Source of the DNA: Methylococcaceae bacterium
Lineage (GTDB): Bacteria; Pseudomonadota; Gammaproteobacteria; Methylococcales; Methylomonadaceae
NCBI GenBank assembly: GCA_006844705.1
Contig: SPJS01000107.1
Location: forward strand, 1-50,819
Length of the DNA stretch: 50,819 bases
Reading direction: 5' to 3'
This document shows, one piece after another, positions 1 through 8,784 of this stretch (position 1 is its first letter; every line of letters begins with the position of its first letter). The notes beneath the pieces were generated by a model that saw nothing but the letters and a program-made list of their open reading frames with translations, was not told the origin of the DNA and ran no database searches. The translations under genes and the position numbers were made by a program.

Positions 1-349
1 TCAGTTTGTGCGGGTCACGTTAGGTTTCAGGATCGAATCTCTAAAAAATTGATCGACCTCATCCTGCCGCCTCCCGCTCAGTATCTTTCATTTTCCGGGG
101 TGATGGAAGCATCTTCATGATCGTTAGGATAAACATGGAAATCACTTAAACTTGTTTAATACACATTAAATAAGGCAAATATCACACCAGGCCATTCAAG
201 CTATTGATATTAATAAGACACATAAACTATCTATTTTTAGCTCAACTGGACGTGTAAAGAAAGCTGACAATGTCAACGTGTCGAAAGGTAAATTAAAACG
301 TTCCAGTAACAGATAAATCCAATAATATTCCACTTATTGAGGTATTAAA
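1..349. other. Non-coding or decayed stretch before the integrase remnant
   Basis: No intact gene is visible here. One reading frame on the plus strand is open from about 170 to a stop at 314-316 but has no ATG. Its predicted tail contains VSKGKLKRSSNR and looks like the basic C-terminus of a small protein, so it may be the end of a gene whose start has been lost. I could not assign a family. Together with the truncated integrase that follows, this looks like the eroded edge of a former mobile segment. Confidence 0.35.
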
Positions 350-535
350 ATGAAAAAGTGGATAAATACAGAGCATGATAATATTCGATTCAAACCCAAT
401 CCTGATTTAAAGCTAATGGATCAGGTTCGAGAGGTTTTGCGCTATCATCATTATGCTTATCGTACCGAGCACTCCTATTGCCAGTGGATACTTCGTTATA
501 TTCGGTTTTATGAAGTGGTCTATTTGGATCAATGA
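350..535 (+). pseudogene. Truncated integron-type tyrosine recombinase (N-terminal scrap)
   Basis: The 61-residue product resembles the N-terminal SAM-like core-binding domain of integron integrases (IntI family). The stretch LMDQVREVLRYHHYAYRTE and the following SYCQWILRYIRF are the conserved first two helices, covering roughly residues 22-54. In intact IntI proteins this is followed by some 260 residues carrying the R-H-R-Y catalytic set. Here the frame stops at TGA right after YLDQ, so no catalytic residue remains. It begins with ATG but has no convincing Shine-Dalgarno. I see no attC array next to it. It is best read as a dead fragment of a chromosomal integron or of a mobile element that carried one. 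Family assignment rests only on the remembered N-terminal signature. Confidence 0.7.
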
Positions 536-546
536 GGATTTTTTTC

Positions 547-566
547 GGGTTACGCTGCGCTAACCC
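547..566. repeat. Short palindromic repeat GGGTTA-N8-TAACCC
   Basis: A GGGTTA/TAACCC stem encloses the self-complementary-looking loop CGCTGCGC. It sits just after the integrase scrap and before the 3' end of lipA. GGGTTACGC...GCTAACCC palindromes are common dispersed intergenic elements in proteobacterial genomes. It could also form a hairpin in the lipA 3' region. Confidence 0.5.
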
Positions 567-606
567 AAATTACAATGATGATTCTTTAAAAAAAATGTAA
601 TTCAGA

Positions 607-1566
607 TTATTTAACCACCCCGGCCGCCTGCAAATCAGCATGGTATGACGAACGTACCAGTGGTGCGCTGGCAACCTGGTCAAAGCCGAGTTCGGTGGCA
701 ATGTCTGCGTATGTGTGGAATTGTTTGGGGGTGATGTATTCTTTGACGGCCAGGTGATCTTTGCTAGGTTGCAGGTATTGGCCGATGGTCAACATACTGA
801 CCCCGTGTGCCCGCAGGTCGTTCATCACATTAACCACCTCTTCTTCTTGTTCGCCGATGCCGACCATTAAGCCGGATTTGGTGGGTACGTGAGGCAATTT
901 CCGGTGAAATTCGGCTAACAGATCCAGTGATTCCTGATAATCGGCACCGGGACGGGCTTCCCGGTAGAGGCGCGGCACGGTTTCCAGGTTGTGGTTGAAC
1001 ACATCGCAGGGGGCTTGTTGCAGTATGTCGACAGCGGCCTGCTGTCTGCCACGGAAATCGGGCGTTAAAATTTCGATTCTGGTGTGCGGCGACTGTTCGC
1101 GCACGGCGCGGATACAATCGGCGAAGTGCCCGGCCCCGCCATCACGTAGATCGTCCCGGTTTACCGAGGTAATCACGACATATTTCAACGCCATTTGCAC
1201 AATGGTGCTGGCCAGGTTTTTGGGTTCTTCACTATCCAGCACTTGCGGTTTGCCATGCGCCACATCGCAAAACGGGCAACGCCGGGTACACATGTCGCCC
1301 ATGATCATAAACGTGGCTGTGCCATGGCTGAAGCATTCGCTGAGATTCGGGCAGGCGGCTTCTTCGCATACGGTATGCAGGCTGTTTTCGCGCAAGGCCT
1401 GTTTAACTTTGTTGACTGCATTGCCTGCAGGCAACTTGATTCTGATCCAGTCCGGTTTGCGTAATGGCGTGCCGCTGTTTTCTACTTTGACCGGAATGCG
1501 GGAAAGCTTGTCTGCATTGCGTTGATGGGTCTCCGGTGTGGCGCGGGAGGGTGCTTTGTATGTCAT
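607..1566 (-). CDS. lipA: Lipoyl synthase LipA
   Basis: A radical-SAM enzyme that inserts two sulfurs into octanoyl groups already attached to the lipoyl domains of 2-oxoacid dehydrogenases and GcvH, in the cytosol. The 319-residue product has both iron-sulfur signatures: the auxiliary cluster motif [12 protein letters not shown] (C67, C72, C78) and the radical-SAM motif CTRRCPFC (C93, C97, C100). Near the C-terminus RSSYHA (305-310) supplies the conserved serine that ligates the auxiliary cluster. The length is normal for the family. Its ATG overlaps the lipB stop as ATGA, so the two genes are translationally coupled and act consecutively: LipB attaches octanoate and LipA sulfurates it. It is the last gene of the minus-strand cell-wall/lipoate cluster. 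Confidence 0.97.
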   Translation of the reverse strand: MTYKAPSRATPETHQRNADKLSRIPVKVENSGTPLRKPDWIRIKLPAGNAVNKVKQALRENSLHTVCEEAACPNLSECFSHGTATFMIMGDMCTRRCPFCDVAHGKPQVLDSEEPKNLASTIVQMALKYVVITSVNRDDLRDGGAGHFADCIRAVREQSPHTRIEILTPDFRGRQQAAVDILQQAPCDVFNHNLETVPRLYREARPGADYQESLDLLAEFHRKLPHVPTKSGLMVGIGEQEEEVVNVMNDLRAHGVSMLTIGQYLQPSKDHLAVKEYITPKQFHTYADIATELGFDQVASAPLVRSSYHADLQAAGVVK

Positions 1567-2165
1567 AGTGCCAATGCCTTACTGAGTGCATGAACGACGG
1601 GGATCGCCAGTTCACGGGTATGGATGTTTACGCCCTGGTCAGCCAGCTGGGTAACTTGCAATCCGGCATAGCCGCAGGGGTTAATCGCTTGAAAGGGCGA
1701 CAAGTCCATATCATTATTTAAACTGAGCCCATGATAGCAACATCCGTTGCGAATTCTAAGCCCGACTGAACCGATTTTTTTATCCGCCACATACGCGCCA
1801 GGCGCTTGCAGCTGTGCCTGGGCGAGTACGCCGTATTGTGCCAGCGTGTCGATCATGGCCTGCTCCAGATGCGACACTAATTGCCTTGGACCTTGTCCCA
1901 GGCGTTTGATATTGGCCAACACGTAGATCACCAGTTGCCCCGGCCCGTGATACGTCACCTGCCCGCCGCGGTCGGTTTCAACAATCGGAATGTCGGTTGC
2001 CTGCAGGATGTGTTCGTGCTTGCCGTTAAGTCCCAGGGTAAACACCGGCGGATGCTCGACAATCCATAATTGATCTTTGCAGTCAGGTGTTCGGCTGTCG
2101 GTAAATTGCTGCATGTCCTGCCAGACTTGCTGATAGTCCTGCAGCCCCAGTTGTTTGATTTGCAC
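1563..2165 (-). CDS. lipB: Octanoyl-ACP:protein N-octanoyltransferase LipB
   Basis: Transfers octanoate from acyl carrier protein to the target lysine of lipoyl domains, the step before LipA. The 200-residue protein has the family signature [12 protein letters not shown] (66-77), the conserved lysine in DKKIGSVG (K130), and the acyl-thioester cysteine C164 in INPCGYAG. It starts six bases after the stop of the upstream chimeric transposase/DUF3365 gene and overlaps lipA by four bases. In relatives lipB follows ybeD directly. Here the chimeric gene lies between them, so transcription of lipB-lipA must run through, or start within, the inserted DNA. Confidence 0.97.
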   Translation of the reverse strand: MQIKQLGLQDYQQVWQDMQQFTDSRTPDCKDQLWIVEHPPVFTLGLNGKHEHILQATDIPIVETDRGGQVTYHGPGQLVIYVLANIKRLGQGPRQLVSHLEQAMIDTLAQYGVLAQAQLQAPGAYVADKKIGSVGLRIRNGCCYHGLSLNNDMDLSPFQAINPCGYAGLQVTQLADQGVNIHTRELAIPVVHALSKALAL

Positions 2166-2170
2166 CCGTG

Positions 2171-3265
2171 TTAATCCAACTGACGGGTAATGCTGAATGC
2201 ACCGCGTAAATCGTTCAGCTGAAAGCCGGTGGCCTGATCCATGGGGTAAAGCTGTTTCAGTTTCAATGCCACATCATCTTGCAGGGAAGCACCATGGCAA
2301 TTCAGGCATACGGGTTGCACCGGAATGGCTTTCATATAGCGGAAAACCTTTTGCTCTCCTTGTTGATCCACTTCCGCATGCTCCATGGTTGTCATCGGCT
2401 GGCCTTGTTGCCTGCGTTGCTCAAAATCCGCCAATACCGTTTTCTCCCAGGCATTCGGCGCGTTCTGTTGATTGCGCACAAACCATGACGTACGTTTGAT
2501 AAGTCCCTTATCAGAAGAGCCTGCATCTATTTGTGGAACAATGGTGTTGCAATGCTTGATTGCCGCCACAATACCTTCTGATTTCAGGGTGCGTGACAGC
2601 TCGGTTTTCAGTTGTCCGGCATAGCCTTTGACTTGAGCACGGCTTTGCCGAACCAGCTCCGCATGATCTGCAGCCATCACGGTAGAGCCACTCAATAACA
2701 GTGTCATTGTTAAAACTCTAATTGCTATAGGATGACCTTCTTTATTAAGAGAAACAGCGGTAACAAAAGGCACTTTATTCTTTGAGTCTCTACCTCTTTT
2801 TCCTCCATGACGCTCACCTCCCCAATAGACATCATCCAAATGGATAACGCCACTTAATGGCTTGCTATCATCCCGCTCCTTCATTATCTGCATGATCTTG
2901 TGCTTCATATTCCAAGCCGTATTGTAAGAGACACCTATTTCTCTCTTAAGCGCCGCTAAAGCTGATAGTCCTTTTTTAGATTGGGTAACCAAATAAATGG
3001 CCAAAAACCAAATGGTAAGAGGTGGTTTGGTTTGCTCAAAAATGGTTTCACTGATTAACGCAGTTTGGTAGTGAGATTGATGACACTGATAAAGCCTCCG
3101 CGCCTTCAGAAAACAATATTTATCACACCCACATTCAGGGCATTTAAAGACCGTAGGCCAACGCCATTTGTAGAGCGTTTGAGTAGATTGTTTTTCTGTT
3201 CCATAATTCTGAAACAAATTAATTAAACTATAACCTGCCTCAAATTGAACTTTATTTTTACTCAC
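2171..3265 (-). CDS. Chimera: IS1595-type transposase N-terminus fused in frame to a DUF3365 (Tll0287-like) haem-binding protein
   Basis: Two unrelated proteins share one 364-codon frame. Residues 1 to about 181 are an IS1595-family transposase start: a zinc-ribbon with C42, C45, C51 and C61, then the first catalytic aspartate region [11 protein letters not shown] (141-151). The frame then enters [18 protein letters not shown] (183-200), a typical signal-peptide core and cleavage site. A periplasmic DUF3365-type domain follows, with the haem-attachment motif CLNCH at 320-324. The native start of the secreted protein was lost when the element landed in its signal sequence. GTG at 3265 starts the transposase. 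Initiation at the internal ATG of MTLLLSG (residue 187) is also possible but leaves no basic n-region. Export is therefore doubtful. The gene lies six bases before lipB. Confidence 0.8.
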   Translation of the reverse strand: MSKNKVQFEAGYSLINLFQNYGTEKQSTQTLYKWRWPTVFKCPECGCDKYCFLKARRLYQCHQSHYQTALISETIFEQTKPPLTIWFLAIYLVTQSKKGLSALAALKREIGVSYNTAWNMKHKIMQIMKERDDSKPLSGVIHLDDVYWGGERHGGKRGRDSKNKVPFVTAVSLNKEGHPIAIRVLTMTLLLSGSTVMAADHAELVRQSRAQVKGYAGQLKTELSRTLKSEGIVAAIKHCNTIVPQIDAGSSDKGLIKRTSWFVRNQQNAPNAWEKTVLADFEQRRQQGQPMTTMEHAEVDQQGEQKVFRYMKAIPVQPVCLNCHGASLQDDVALKLKQLYPMDQATGFQLNDLRGAFSITRQLD

Positions 3266-3345
3266 GAGCTTGTCTCCAAAATAACTTATTTACTCGACTA
3301 TAGTTTTCAACTAAAGTTGCGGAAACTTATCGATAATCAGGAAAC
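2722..3345 (-). mobile_element. Truncated IS1595-family insertion sequence (ISSod11-like group)
   Basis: The element keeps its transposase start and a 5' flank that is unlike the neighbouring cell-wall genes. The 3' half is gone: the second and third catalytic acidic residues and the right inverted repeat are absent, so it cannot move by itself. The right boundary near 2722 is set by where the protein switches to a signal peptide. The left boundary near 3345 is approximate, because no second inverted repeat remains to compare with. The family call rests on the zinc-ribbon and the LDDVYWGGE motif. Confidence 0.65.
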
Positions 3346-3356
3346 TCTATGTCGCA

Positions 3357-3626
3357 TTACAAAGCCATAATTACGTGATGACTGGACGTCAGACTCATGT
3401 AGATTGCATCCAGTTGTGCCTTGCTGGTCGCTTCAATCACCACCGTCACTGCAGTATATTTGCCGCCTTTGCTGGGTTTGCTGGATACCGCATCTTCAGC
3501 AATAAATTCAACATGCTGCTGCACAATGTCCACCACGATAGATTCAAATTGTTCACTGCTTTTCCCCATCACTTTTAATGGAAACTGGCAGGGGAATTCA
3601 AGCAGGGTTTCCTGTTCTTCGCTCAT
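3357..3626 (-). CDS. ybeD: DUF493/YbeD family small protein
   Basis: A small ACT-like protein of unknown biochemical role that lies between dacA and lipB in many gammaproteobacteria. The start chosen is the ATG at 3626 (MSEEQETLLEFPCQFP). It overlaps the dat stop as ATGA and has a GAGG Shine-Dalgarno about eight bases upstream; an in-frame ATG six codons earlier, inside dat, is less likely. The 89-residue product has the family core: FPCQFPLKVMG, then a charged helix, then KYTAVTVVIEATSKAQLDAIY. The predicted fold is beta-alpha-beta-beta-alpha-beta. The synteny supports the symbol, but the function remains open. The 91 bases after its stop belong to the IS remnant. Confidence 0.9.
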   Translation of the reverse strand: MSEEQETLLEFPCQFPLKVMGKSSEQFESIVVDIVQQHVEFIAEDAVSSKPSKGGKYTAVTVVIEATSKAQLDAIYMSLTSSHHVIMAL

Positions 3627-4462
3627 TCGCCTGCCCTCTTGCATTGTTGAAATAAGGTATTCATTTTTTGAAACATAGGCCCCGGCTTGCCTTCACCGAC
3701 CGGCTGATCATCCAGAGTCACTACCGGAACTATTTCACGGGTGGAGCTGGTGACCCAGATTTCACTGGCGGCCTGTAATTCGGATAACGCCATATCACGT
3801 TCTGCATAAGGCATTTGATTGGCGGCGGCCAGTTCCATGATTACCTCACGGGTTATGCCGGGGAGAATTTCTTCATTCTTGACGGGGGTGACCAACACAC
3901 CATCTACCACGGCAAACAAATTGCTCGCCGCGCCTTCCGTCACCTTGCCGTTTTTTATCAGAATGGCTTCCGCGCAGCCTTGCTCCACCGCTTGCTGACG
4001 TAACAGAATATTGGCCAGTAAGGTGGTGGCTTTAACATGACACATCTCCCAGCGGCTGTCATCCATGGTCAACGCCTTGACGCCCTCATTCCTGGCAGCA
4101 AAATGATGCAAGTCAGACCCCATCACAAACACTGTTGGCACAGCCTCAACCGGAAACGCATGATCACGTTTGGGCGCCACGCCGCGTGTCACCTGCATAT
4201 AAAAATATTGATCCTTACTGCTATCCAGCAACGGCTGCAGGATGTCTTCCCATTGCTGCAATGAATATTCCAGCTGCAGCCGGATATTGCCCAGACTGTT
4301 ATTAAGCCGCTCAATATGCTGCGCCATGCGGAACAAGCGCCCCTGATAGGCAGGAATCACTTCATAAACGCCATCGCCAAACAGAAAACCGCGGTCCAGC
4401 ACCGATACCTTGGCTTCCGACAGCGGCAGGTAGTCTCCATTTAAATAAACCGTTTGTTCCAT
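3623..4462 (-). CDS. dat: D-amino-acid (D-alanine) transaminase
   Basis: A PLP-dependent class IV aminotransferase that interconverts D-alanine and 2-oxoglutarate with pyruvate and D-glutamate, so it feeds peptidoglycan precursors. The 279-residue length is usual. MEQTVYLNGDYLPLSEAKVS and the following DRGFLFGDGVYEV (23-35) are the fold-type IV start. The PLP lysine is K144 in CHVKATTLLANI, and GAASNLF later in the chain is the usual cofactor-phosphate loop. Its ATG overlaps the dacA stop by one base, and its own stop overlaps ybeD. Branched-chain aminotransferase (IlvE) is the alternative in this fold, but the D-Ala type is favoured by the sequence and by the position beside a D,D-carboxypeptidase that releases D-alanine. 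Confidence 0.88.
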   Translation of the reverse strand: MEQTVYLNGDYLPLSEAKVSVLDRGFLFGDGVYEVIPAYQGRLFRMAQHIERLNNSLGNIRLQLEYSLQQWEDILQPLLDSSKDQYFYMQVTRGVAPKRDHAFPVEAVPTVFVMGSDLHHFAARNEGVKALTMDDSRWEMCHVKATTLLANILLRQQAVEQGCAEAILIKNGKVTEGAASNLFAVVDGVLVTPVKNEEILPGITREVIMELAAANQMPYAERDMALSELQAASEIWVTSSTREIVPVVTLDDQPVGEGKPGPMFQKMNTLFQQCKRAGE

Positions 4463-5628
4463 TATTTCTCCAGTAACAACAAGCCTTCGTCCATCAGCCT
4501 TTGCATAATGCCGCCTTTATCTACCGTTTTCAATGCCACCAGGGGTTTGCTGGCAACAATGTCGCCCGCCAGCATGACCTGTAGCGACCCGATGGTCTGA
4601 CCCTCTGCCACCGGTGCAATCAAACGTGCATTCACCGAGGTTTCGGCTTTTAAATCTTTTAAATGTCTGCGCGGGATGGTCACATACAAGTCTTCTGCCA
4701 ACCCCACCGCCAGTTGTTTGATATTGCCCTTCCACACGCGCGACTCTGTCAGCGCTTCATTCGCGGCATACAGTTTATGCGTTTCAAAAAAGCGGAAGCC
4801 GTAATTAAGCAGCGACTGGCTTTCATTGGCGCGGGCATTTTCGCTGGTGGTGCCCATTACGACAGAAACCAGGCGCATTTCATTACGCAGTGCAGATGCC
4901 ACCAGGCAATAGCCCGCTTCTTCGGTATAGCCGGTTTTCACGCCATCCACCGAATCATCACGCCACAACAGTTTGTTGCGGTTATGCTGGGTGATATTGT
5001 TAAAGGTAAATTCCTTCTGTGAATCCCAGCGATAATAGTCCGGAAATTCGGAAATCACGGCACGGGTCAAAATCGCCAGATCGCGCGCTGTGGTGTAATG
5101 CTGCTCACCCGGTAATCCGGTGCTGTTTTGAAAATTGCTGTCAAGCATACCCAGTCGTTGAGCATGCTGATTCATCAACTGGGCAAAGGTCGCTTCATCA
5201 CCGGCCACATGCTCGGCCAGCGCCACGCTGGCATCATTGCCTGACTGAATAATCACGCCTTTTAACAGGTTTTCAATTGACACCTGTTTGTTAACTTCAA
5301 TAAACATGCGCGACCCCGGCGTTTGCCAGGCTTTTTTACTGACCGTGACTTTTTCATCCAGTGTCAAATGTCCATTGGCCAACTCGCGGAATACCACATA
5401 CACGGTCATGATCTTGGTTAAACTGGCGGGGGGCAGCTTTTTTTCGGCATTTTTTTCCGCCAGCACCCGGCCACTGTAAAAGTCCATCAGAAAAAAGCTG
5501 CTGGCGGCGACATCCGGTGAGGCAGGAATCAGAATTTTATCTGCCGCCTGCCCTGCCGTGGCTAACACCAAGCATCCCAAAAAGAACAGCACCCGCGTTT
5601 TTTCAATCCAAAAATGTTTTGTCATCAT
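4462..5628 (-). CDS. dacA: D-alanyl-D-alanine carboxypeptidase (PBP5/6 type)
   Basis: A low-molecular-mass penicillin-binding protein that trims the terminal D-alanine from peptidoglycan pentapeptides in the periplasm. The 388-residue precursor has a signal peptide (about 1-28, ending TAGQA). The active-site motifs are SLTK (S69-K72), SGN (129-131) and KTG (231-233). A C-terminal PBP5-type beta domain follows. The tail IMQRLMDEGLLLLEK is the amphipathic helix that anchors such enzymes to the outer face of the inner membrane. The start could be either of two adjacent ATGs. It precedes dat and lies 77 bases after rlpA, so it belongs to the same operon. Confidence 0.95.
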   Translation of the reverse strand: MMTKHFWIEKTRVLFFLGCLVLATAGQAADKILIPASPDVAASSFFLMDFYSGRVLAEKNAEKKLPPASLTKIMTVYVVFRELANGHLTLDEKVTVSKKAWQTPGSRMFIEVNKQVSIENLLKGVIIQSGNDASVALAEHVAGDEATFAQLMNQHAQRLGMLDSNFQNSTGLPGEQHYTTARDLAILTRAVISEFPDYYRWDSQKEFTFNNITQHNRNKLLWRDDSVDGVKTGYTEEAGYCLVASALRNEMRLVSVVMGTTSENARANESQSLLNYGFRFFETHKLYAANEALTESRVWKGNIKQLAVGLAEDLYVTIPRRHLKDLKAETSVNARLIAPVAEGQTIGSLQVMLAGDIVASKPLVALKTVDKGGIMQRLMDEGLLLLEK

Positions 5629-5705
5629 TCAAAATTAATAATTGTAATTTCTCGCCTGAAACGCTATCGCCAAAATTGAACAGCGTAGGTCAGCCACCTG
5701 TTCCT

Positions 5706-6668
5706 TTATTTTTCCTCATGCACCATTTTACTCCCGGTGATGCCATTTGCCGCCAGTTGTTGGCCCACTATGCCGGCCTGCTGAATTGTCGTCATCGGGC
5801 CAAGCTGCACTTTGTAGATTTGTGCACCTTGCTGGCTGGAGACTTTCAAGCGTGCAGGCACAGTCACAAAATCCATTTGCAGTAATCTTTGCTTTAGCTG
5901 CAATGCATTCAGTTGATTGCTGAATGCACCCACCTGCAAAAACAGATTCTTGCCCGTTTCAGACGGAAGAACAACTTTGCGACCGTCAGGCTTCTCGGTT
6001 ATTTTAAGCGATTCTCCGGGTAATACGGAAACCACTTCCACCCGTCCGGTGCCTTTGCGAAGAATATCCAGCTTCGCTGCCGCGGTGTAGGAAAGGTCAA
6101 TAATGCGATTGCCATGAAAAGGTCCGCGATCATTGACTCGCACCACCACGCTGTGTCCGTTATCCAGATTGGTCACTCGCACATAGCTGGGGATGGGCAA
6201 TGTCTTGTGGGCGGCGGTCATCGCGAACATATCATAGGTTTCACCATTCGCTGTTTTGTTACCATGAAATTTTTGCCCATACCAGGACGCCACACCGCGC
6301 TGACGAAATCCTTTTTCATCCTTTAACGGAAAATAGCGTTTGCCAAAGATTTCATAACTGCGAAAATTACTCGCGTTTCTGGATTCAACACGCGGCACCG
6401 CATCCGGCACTGTCATCACATCCACCGGCACATCATCCGGTGCTCTGTCTTTTACGCCGGTGCTGCACGCGGTGAAAAAAACGAAACATATAATGCTTGC
6501 AGGTCGCTGAAAAACTTTTGCGCTTGCCAAATCGGCGTTAAAAAATGACTCAAAATGCTTATTATTTACGCCATGTAAACTGCACTTTATCATCATTTTT
6601 AGCCTTGTCTTGACCGTGCTCATAACGTTTTTCAACAACCTGCAACGTTTACTGGGCTGCAATCGCAT
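5706..6668 (-). CDS. rlpA: RlpA-type septal-ring lytic transglycosylase lipoprotein, N-terminus interrupted by a repeat element
   Basis: An outer-membrane lipoprotein of the RlpA family, with transglycosylase activity on denuded glycan in characterised members. The double-psi beta-barrel runs from about 122 (RGVASWYGQKFHGNKTANGE) to about 215, with the conserved motif VRVNDRGPF. A SPOR domain (about 242-315, NLFLQVGAFSN) binds denuded septal peptidoglycan. The lipobox is FTAC. The first 60 residues are odd. MRLQPSKR, a perfect n-region, is separated from the hydrophobic core IICFVFFTAC by about 50 residues. These are encoded entirely by a 149-bp inverted-repeat element that keeps the frame open. 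The protein may now use an internal start, or be poorly exported. The frame starts inside the end of mltB. Confidence 0.85.
   Translation of the reverse strand: MRLQPSKRCRLLKNVMSTVKTRLKMMIKCSLHGVNNKHFESFFNADLASAKVFQRPASIICFVFFTACSTGVKDRAPDDVPVDVMTVPDAVPRVESRNASNFRSYEIFGKRYFPLKDEKGFRQRGVASWYGQKFHGNKTANGETYDMFAMTAAHKTLPIPSYVRVTNLDNGHSVVVRVNDRGPFHGNRIIDLSYTAAAKLDILRKGTGRVEVVSVLPGESLKITEKPDGRKVVLPSETGKNLFLQVGAFSNQLNALQLKQRLLQMDFVTVPARLKVSSQQGAQIYKVQLGPMTTIQQAGIVGQQLAANGITGSKMVHEEK
6497..6645. repeat. 149-bp MITE-like element with 19-bp terminal inverted repeats, inside rlpA
   Basis: The left end TTGCAGGTCGCTGAAAAAC (6497-6515) and the reverse complement of the right end, TTGCAGGTTGTTGAAAAAC (6627-6645), match at 17 of 19 positions. 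The interior contains no gene of its own and is read through by rlpA. I cannot define a clean target duplication. This looks like a non-autonomous miniature inverted-repeat element. Confidence 0.7.
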
Positions 6669-7647
6669 TTTTTCTCTGCTTAACGGCCTGACTTAATTGA
6701 TACACAGCCATCGCATACAACTGACTGTGGTTGTAACGGGTAATCACGTAAAAATTATGCAAGCCTACCCACAGGTCTTCGGAAGCCGGTTGCTCAAAAG
6801 CTAACAATTTGGCTTTTGCTGAGGCTTTTAGCTCACCCGGCATCATAATATCGGCTTTACGTAACTGGGCAATCGTCACATCCGGTTTTAAACCTTTGCT
6901 TAGCAAGGCTTTATAGGCATCGCTTTCCGCATGCACCGGATAGGTCACCGGCTCGCCTTTGCGCCAGCGATGTTCGACAAAATAATTGGCTACACTGGCG
7001 ATGACATCCGGCGTATTTCCCCATATATCGCGTTTGCTGTCACCTTCAAAATCAGCCGCATAGGCGCGAAAACTGCTGGGCATGAACTGAGGCATACCCA
7101 TGGCGCCAGCATATGACCCCTGAGGCTCCAGTGGTTTCATGTTTTCTTCACGGCATAGCAGTAAAAAAGCTTCCAGCTCAGCGGTGAAAAAAGTGCTGCG
7201 TTTGGGGTAGGCAAAGGCCAGTGTGGACAAGGCATCAATCACCCGGAATGAACCGGTGTTGCCGCCATACAAGGTTTCCACGCCGATAATCGCGGTGATG
7301 ATTTCCGGTGGCACGCCATATTTTTCTTCCACCGCTGCCAGCGTTTTTTCATTCTCTTTCCAGAACGCGACCCCGCCGTCGATGCGCGAGTCTTGCATGA
7401 AAATTTTCCGATATTTATGCCAGGGCATTCCCTCCGCCGGACGCGCTATGGCTTTGAGTATGCTTTGCTTGATCTCCACCTGCTTGAACAGTTCTGTCAG
7501 CGCCTGCTCGGTAAACTGATGTTCCTTCATCATTTTGTTAACAAAACGGGTAAATCCTTCCGATTCCGGCACGGCAGCCGTGGTCACTGTTGAAAACAAT
7601 CCACTAGCAATCAATAAAGCAATGTTCAGATATTTTTTGTTGTTCAT
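6649..7647 (-). CDS. mltB: Membrane-bound lytic murein transglycosylase B
   Basis: Cleaves the MurNAc-GlcNAc bond of peptidoglycan to give 1,6-anhydro products; GH103 family, periplasmic. The 332-residue protein has a signal peptide (about 1-25, ending VTTAA). Unlike E. coli MltB it has no lipobox cysteine, so it is probably a soluble SltB-type form. The catalytic glutamate is E124 in IIGVETLYGG. The conserved substrate-binding segment GSYAGAMGMPQFMPSSFRAY follows, and then GDSKRDIW. It sits between rodA and rlpA, as in Pseudomonas, and its last codons overlap the annotated start of rlpA by 20 bases. Confidence 0.93.
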   Translation of the reverse strand: MNNKKYLNIALLIASGLFSTVTTAAVPESEGFTRFVNKMMKEHQFTEQALTELFKQVEIKQSILKAIARPAEGMPWHKYRKIFMQDSRIDGGVAFWKENEKTLAAVEEKYGVPPEIITAIIGVETLYGGNTGSFRVIDALSTLAFAYPKRSTFFTAELEAFLLLCREENMKPLEPQGSYAGAMGMPQFMPSSFRAYAADFEGDSKRDIWGNTPDVIASVANYFVEHRWRKGEPVTYPVHAESDAYKALLSKGLKPDVTIAQLRKADIMMPGELKASAKAKLLAFEQPASEDLWVGLHNFYVITRYNHSQLYAMAVYQLSQAVKQRKNAIAAQ

Positions 7648-7653
7648 GACAAA

Positions 7654-8784
7654 TCAGGTTGGTAAAAATTTTCTATGGGTGTGTATGGACATCAGAATAC
7701 CGAATCCTGCCATCAAGGTCACCATCGAAGTGCCTCCGTAACTGACCAGAGGTAACGGCACTCCCACCACCGGCAAAATACCGATAACCATACCTATGTT
7801 AACGAAAACATAGACAAAAAAGGTAAAGGTCAAGCTCCCGGCCAACAGGCGGCAATAGCTGTCCTGCGCTTGCACCGCAATATACAGACAACGACTGATG
7901 ATCATTAAATACAGTATCAACAGTCCGACACATCCGGATAAGCCGAATTCTTCGGCAAACACCGCAAAAATAAAGTCGGTGGAACTTTCCGGCAGGAAAT
8001 CCAGATTGGCCTGAGTACTTCCCAGCCAGCCCTTGCCATGCACGCCCCCTGAACCAATCGCAATTTTCGACTGGATAATATGATAGCCGCTGCCCATCGG
8101 GTCCGCTTCTGGATTGAGCAAAGTCATTACCCGGGTGCGCTGATAATCACGCATAAAATGCCATAAAACCGGGGTTAAGGATGCCAAAATAACCAGCGTA
8201 GATACAATAAATCGCCATGACAAACCGGCAAAGAACAACACCGCCGCGCCGGAGCTGGCCACCAGCAATGAGGTGCCGAGATCCGGCTGTCTGGCAATCA
8301 ACAGTGTAGGCACAACAATCAGCACCAGCGCAATGACAATCTGCTTCAATTTAGGCGGCAAGGCATATTCGGACAAATACCAGGCAATCATCATCGGTGC
8401 CGTCAATTTAATCATTTCAGATGGTTGAAAGCGGATAACCCCGAGATTTAACCAGCGCTGCGCGCCCTTGCCGACATCACCCACCACCAGTACCGCAATC
8501 AACAGGATGACGCCCACACTAAACAGCAACGCTGAATGGCGCTTGAACTGGTTAGGATTGATATGCGCCAGTACGGTCATCAAGCCAAAGGCAACGCCCA
8601 TCCGAACCAACTGCTTGTAAATCGCCGCCACTTCCTGACCACTGGCGCTGTACAACACAATCAGACTGACCCCGCACATCAGCAATAATCCGGCAAACAA
8701 GGGAATGTCAATATGCAGTTTGCGCAACAAAGTACCCAACAGCGACGGCTTTTCAAAATGTTCACTGCGTGTTTCAGTTTTCAT
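7654..8784 (-). CDS. rodA: Rod-shape peptidoglycan glycosyltransferase RodA (MrdB)
   Basis: A SEDS-family polytopic membrane enzyme that polymerises lipid II in the elongasome together with PBP2. The 376 residues contain about ten hydrophobic segments. Family motifs seen are GKGAQRWLNLG (105-115) with RFQPSE after it, ARQPDLGTS (164-172), and the periplasmic loop NLDFLPESSTDFIFAV, where D262 corresponds to the catalytic aspartate of E. coli RodA. The last conserved block GGTSM is near the C-terminus. The start overlaps the end of mrdA by 11 bases, consistent with stoichiometric coupling of the transpeptidase and glycosyltransferase. Confidence 0.96.
   Translation of the reverse strand: MKTETRSEHFEKPSLLGTLLRKLHIDIPLFAGLLLMCGVSLIVLYSASGQEVAAIYKQLVRMGVAFGLMTVLAHINPNQFKRHSALLFSVGVILLIAVLVVGDVGKGAQRWLNLGVIRFQPSEMIKLTAPMMIAWYLSEYALPPKLKQIVIALVLIVVPTLLIARQPDLGTSLLVASSGAAVLFFAGLSWRFIVSTLVILASLTPVLWHFMRDYQRTRVMTLLNPEADPMGSGYHIIQSKIAIGSGGVHGKGWLGSTQANLDFLPESSTDFIFAVFAEEFGLSGCVGLLILYLMIISRCLYIAVQAQDSYCRLLAGSLTFTFFVYVFVNIGMVIGILPVVGVPLPLVSYGGTSMVTLMAGFGILMSIHTHRKFLPT

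Noticed and set aside
989..1525. Long plus-strand frame opposite lipA
   Set aside because: It lies antisense to the whole of a well-supported gene, has no domain signature and no ribosome-binding site.
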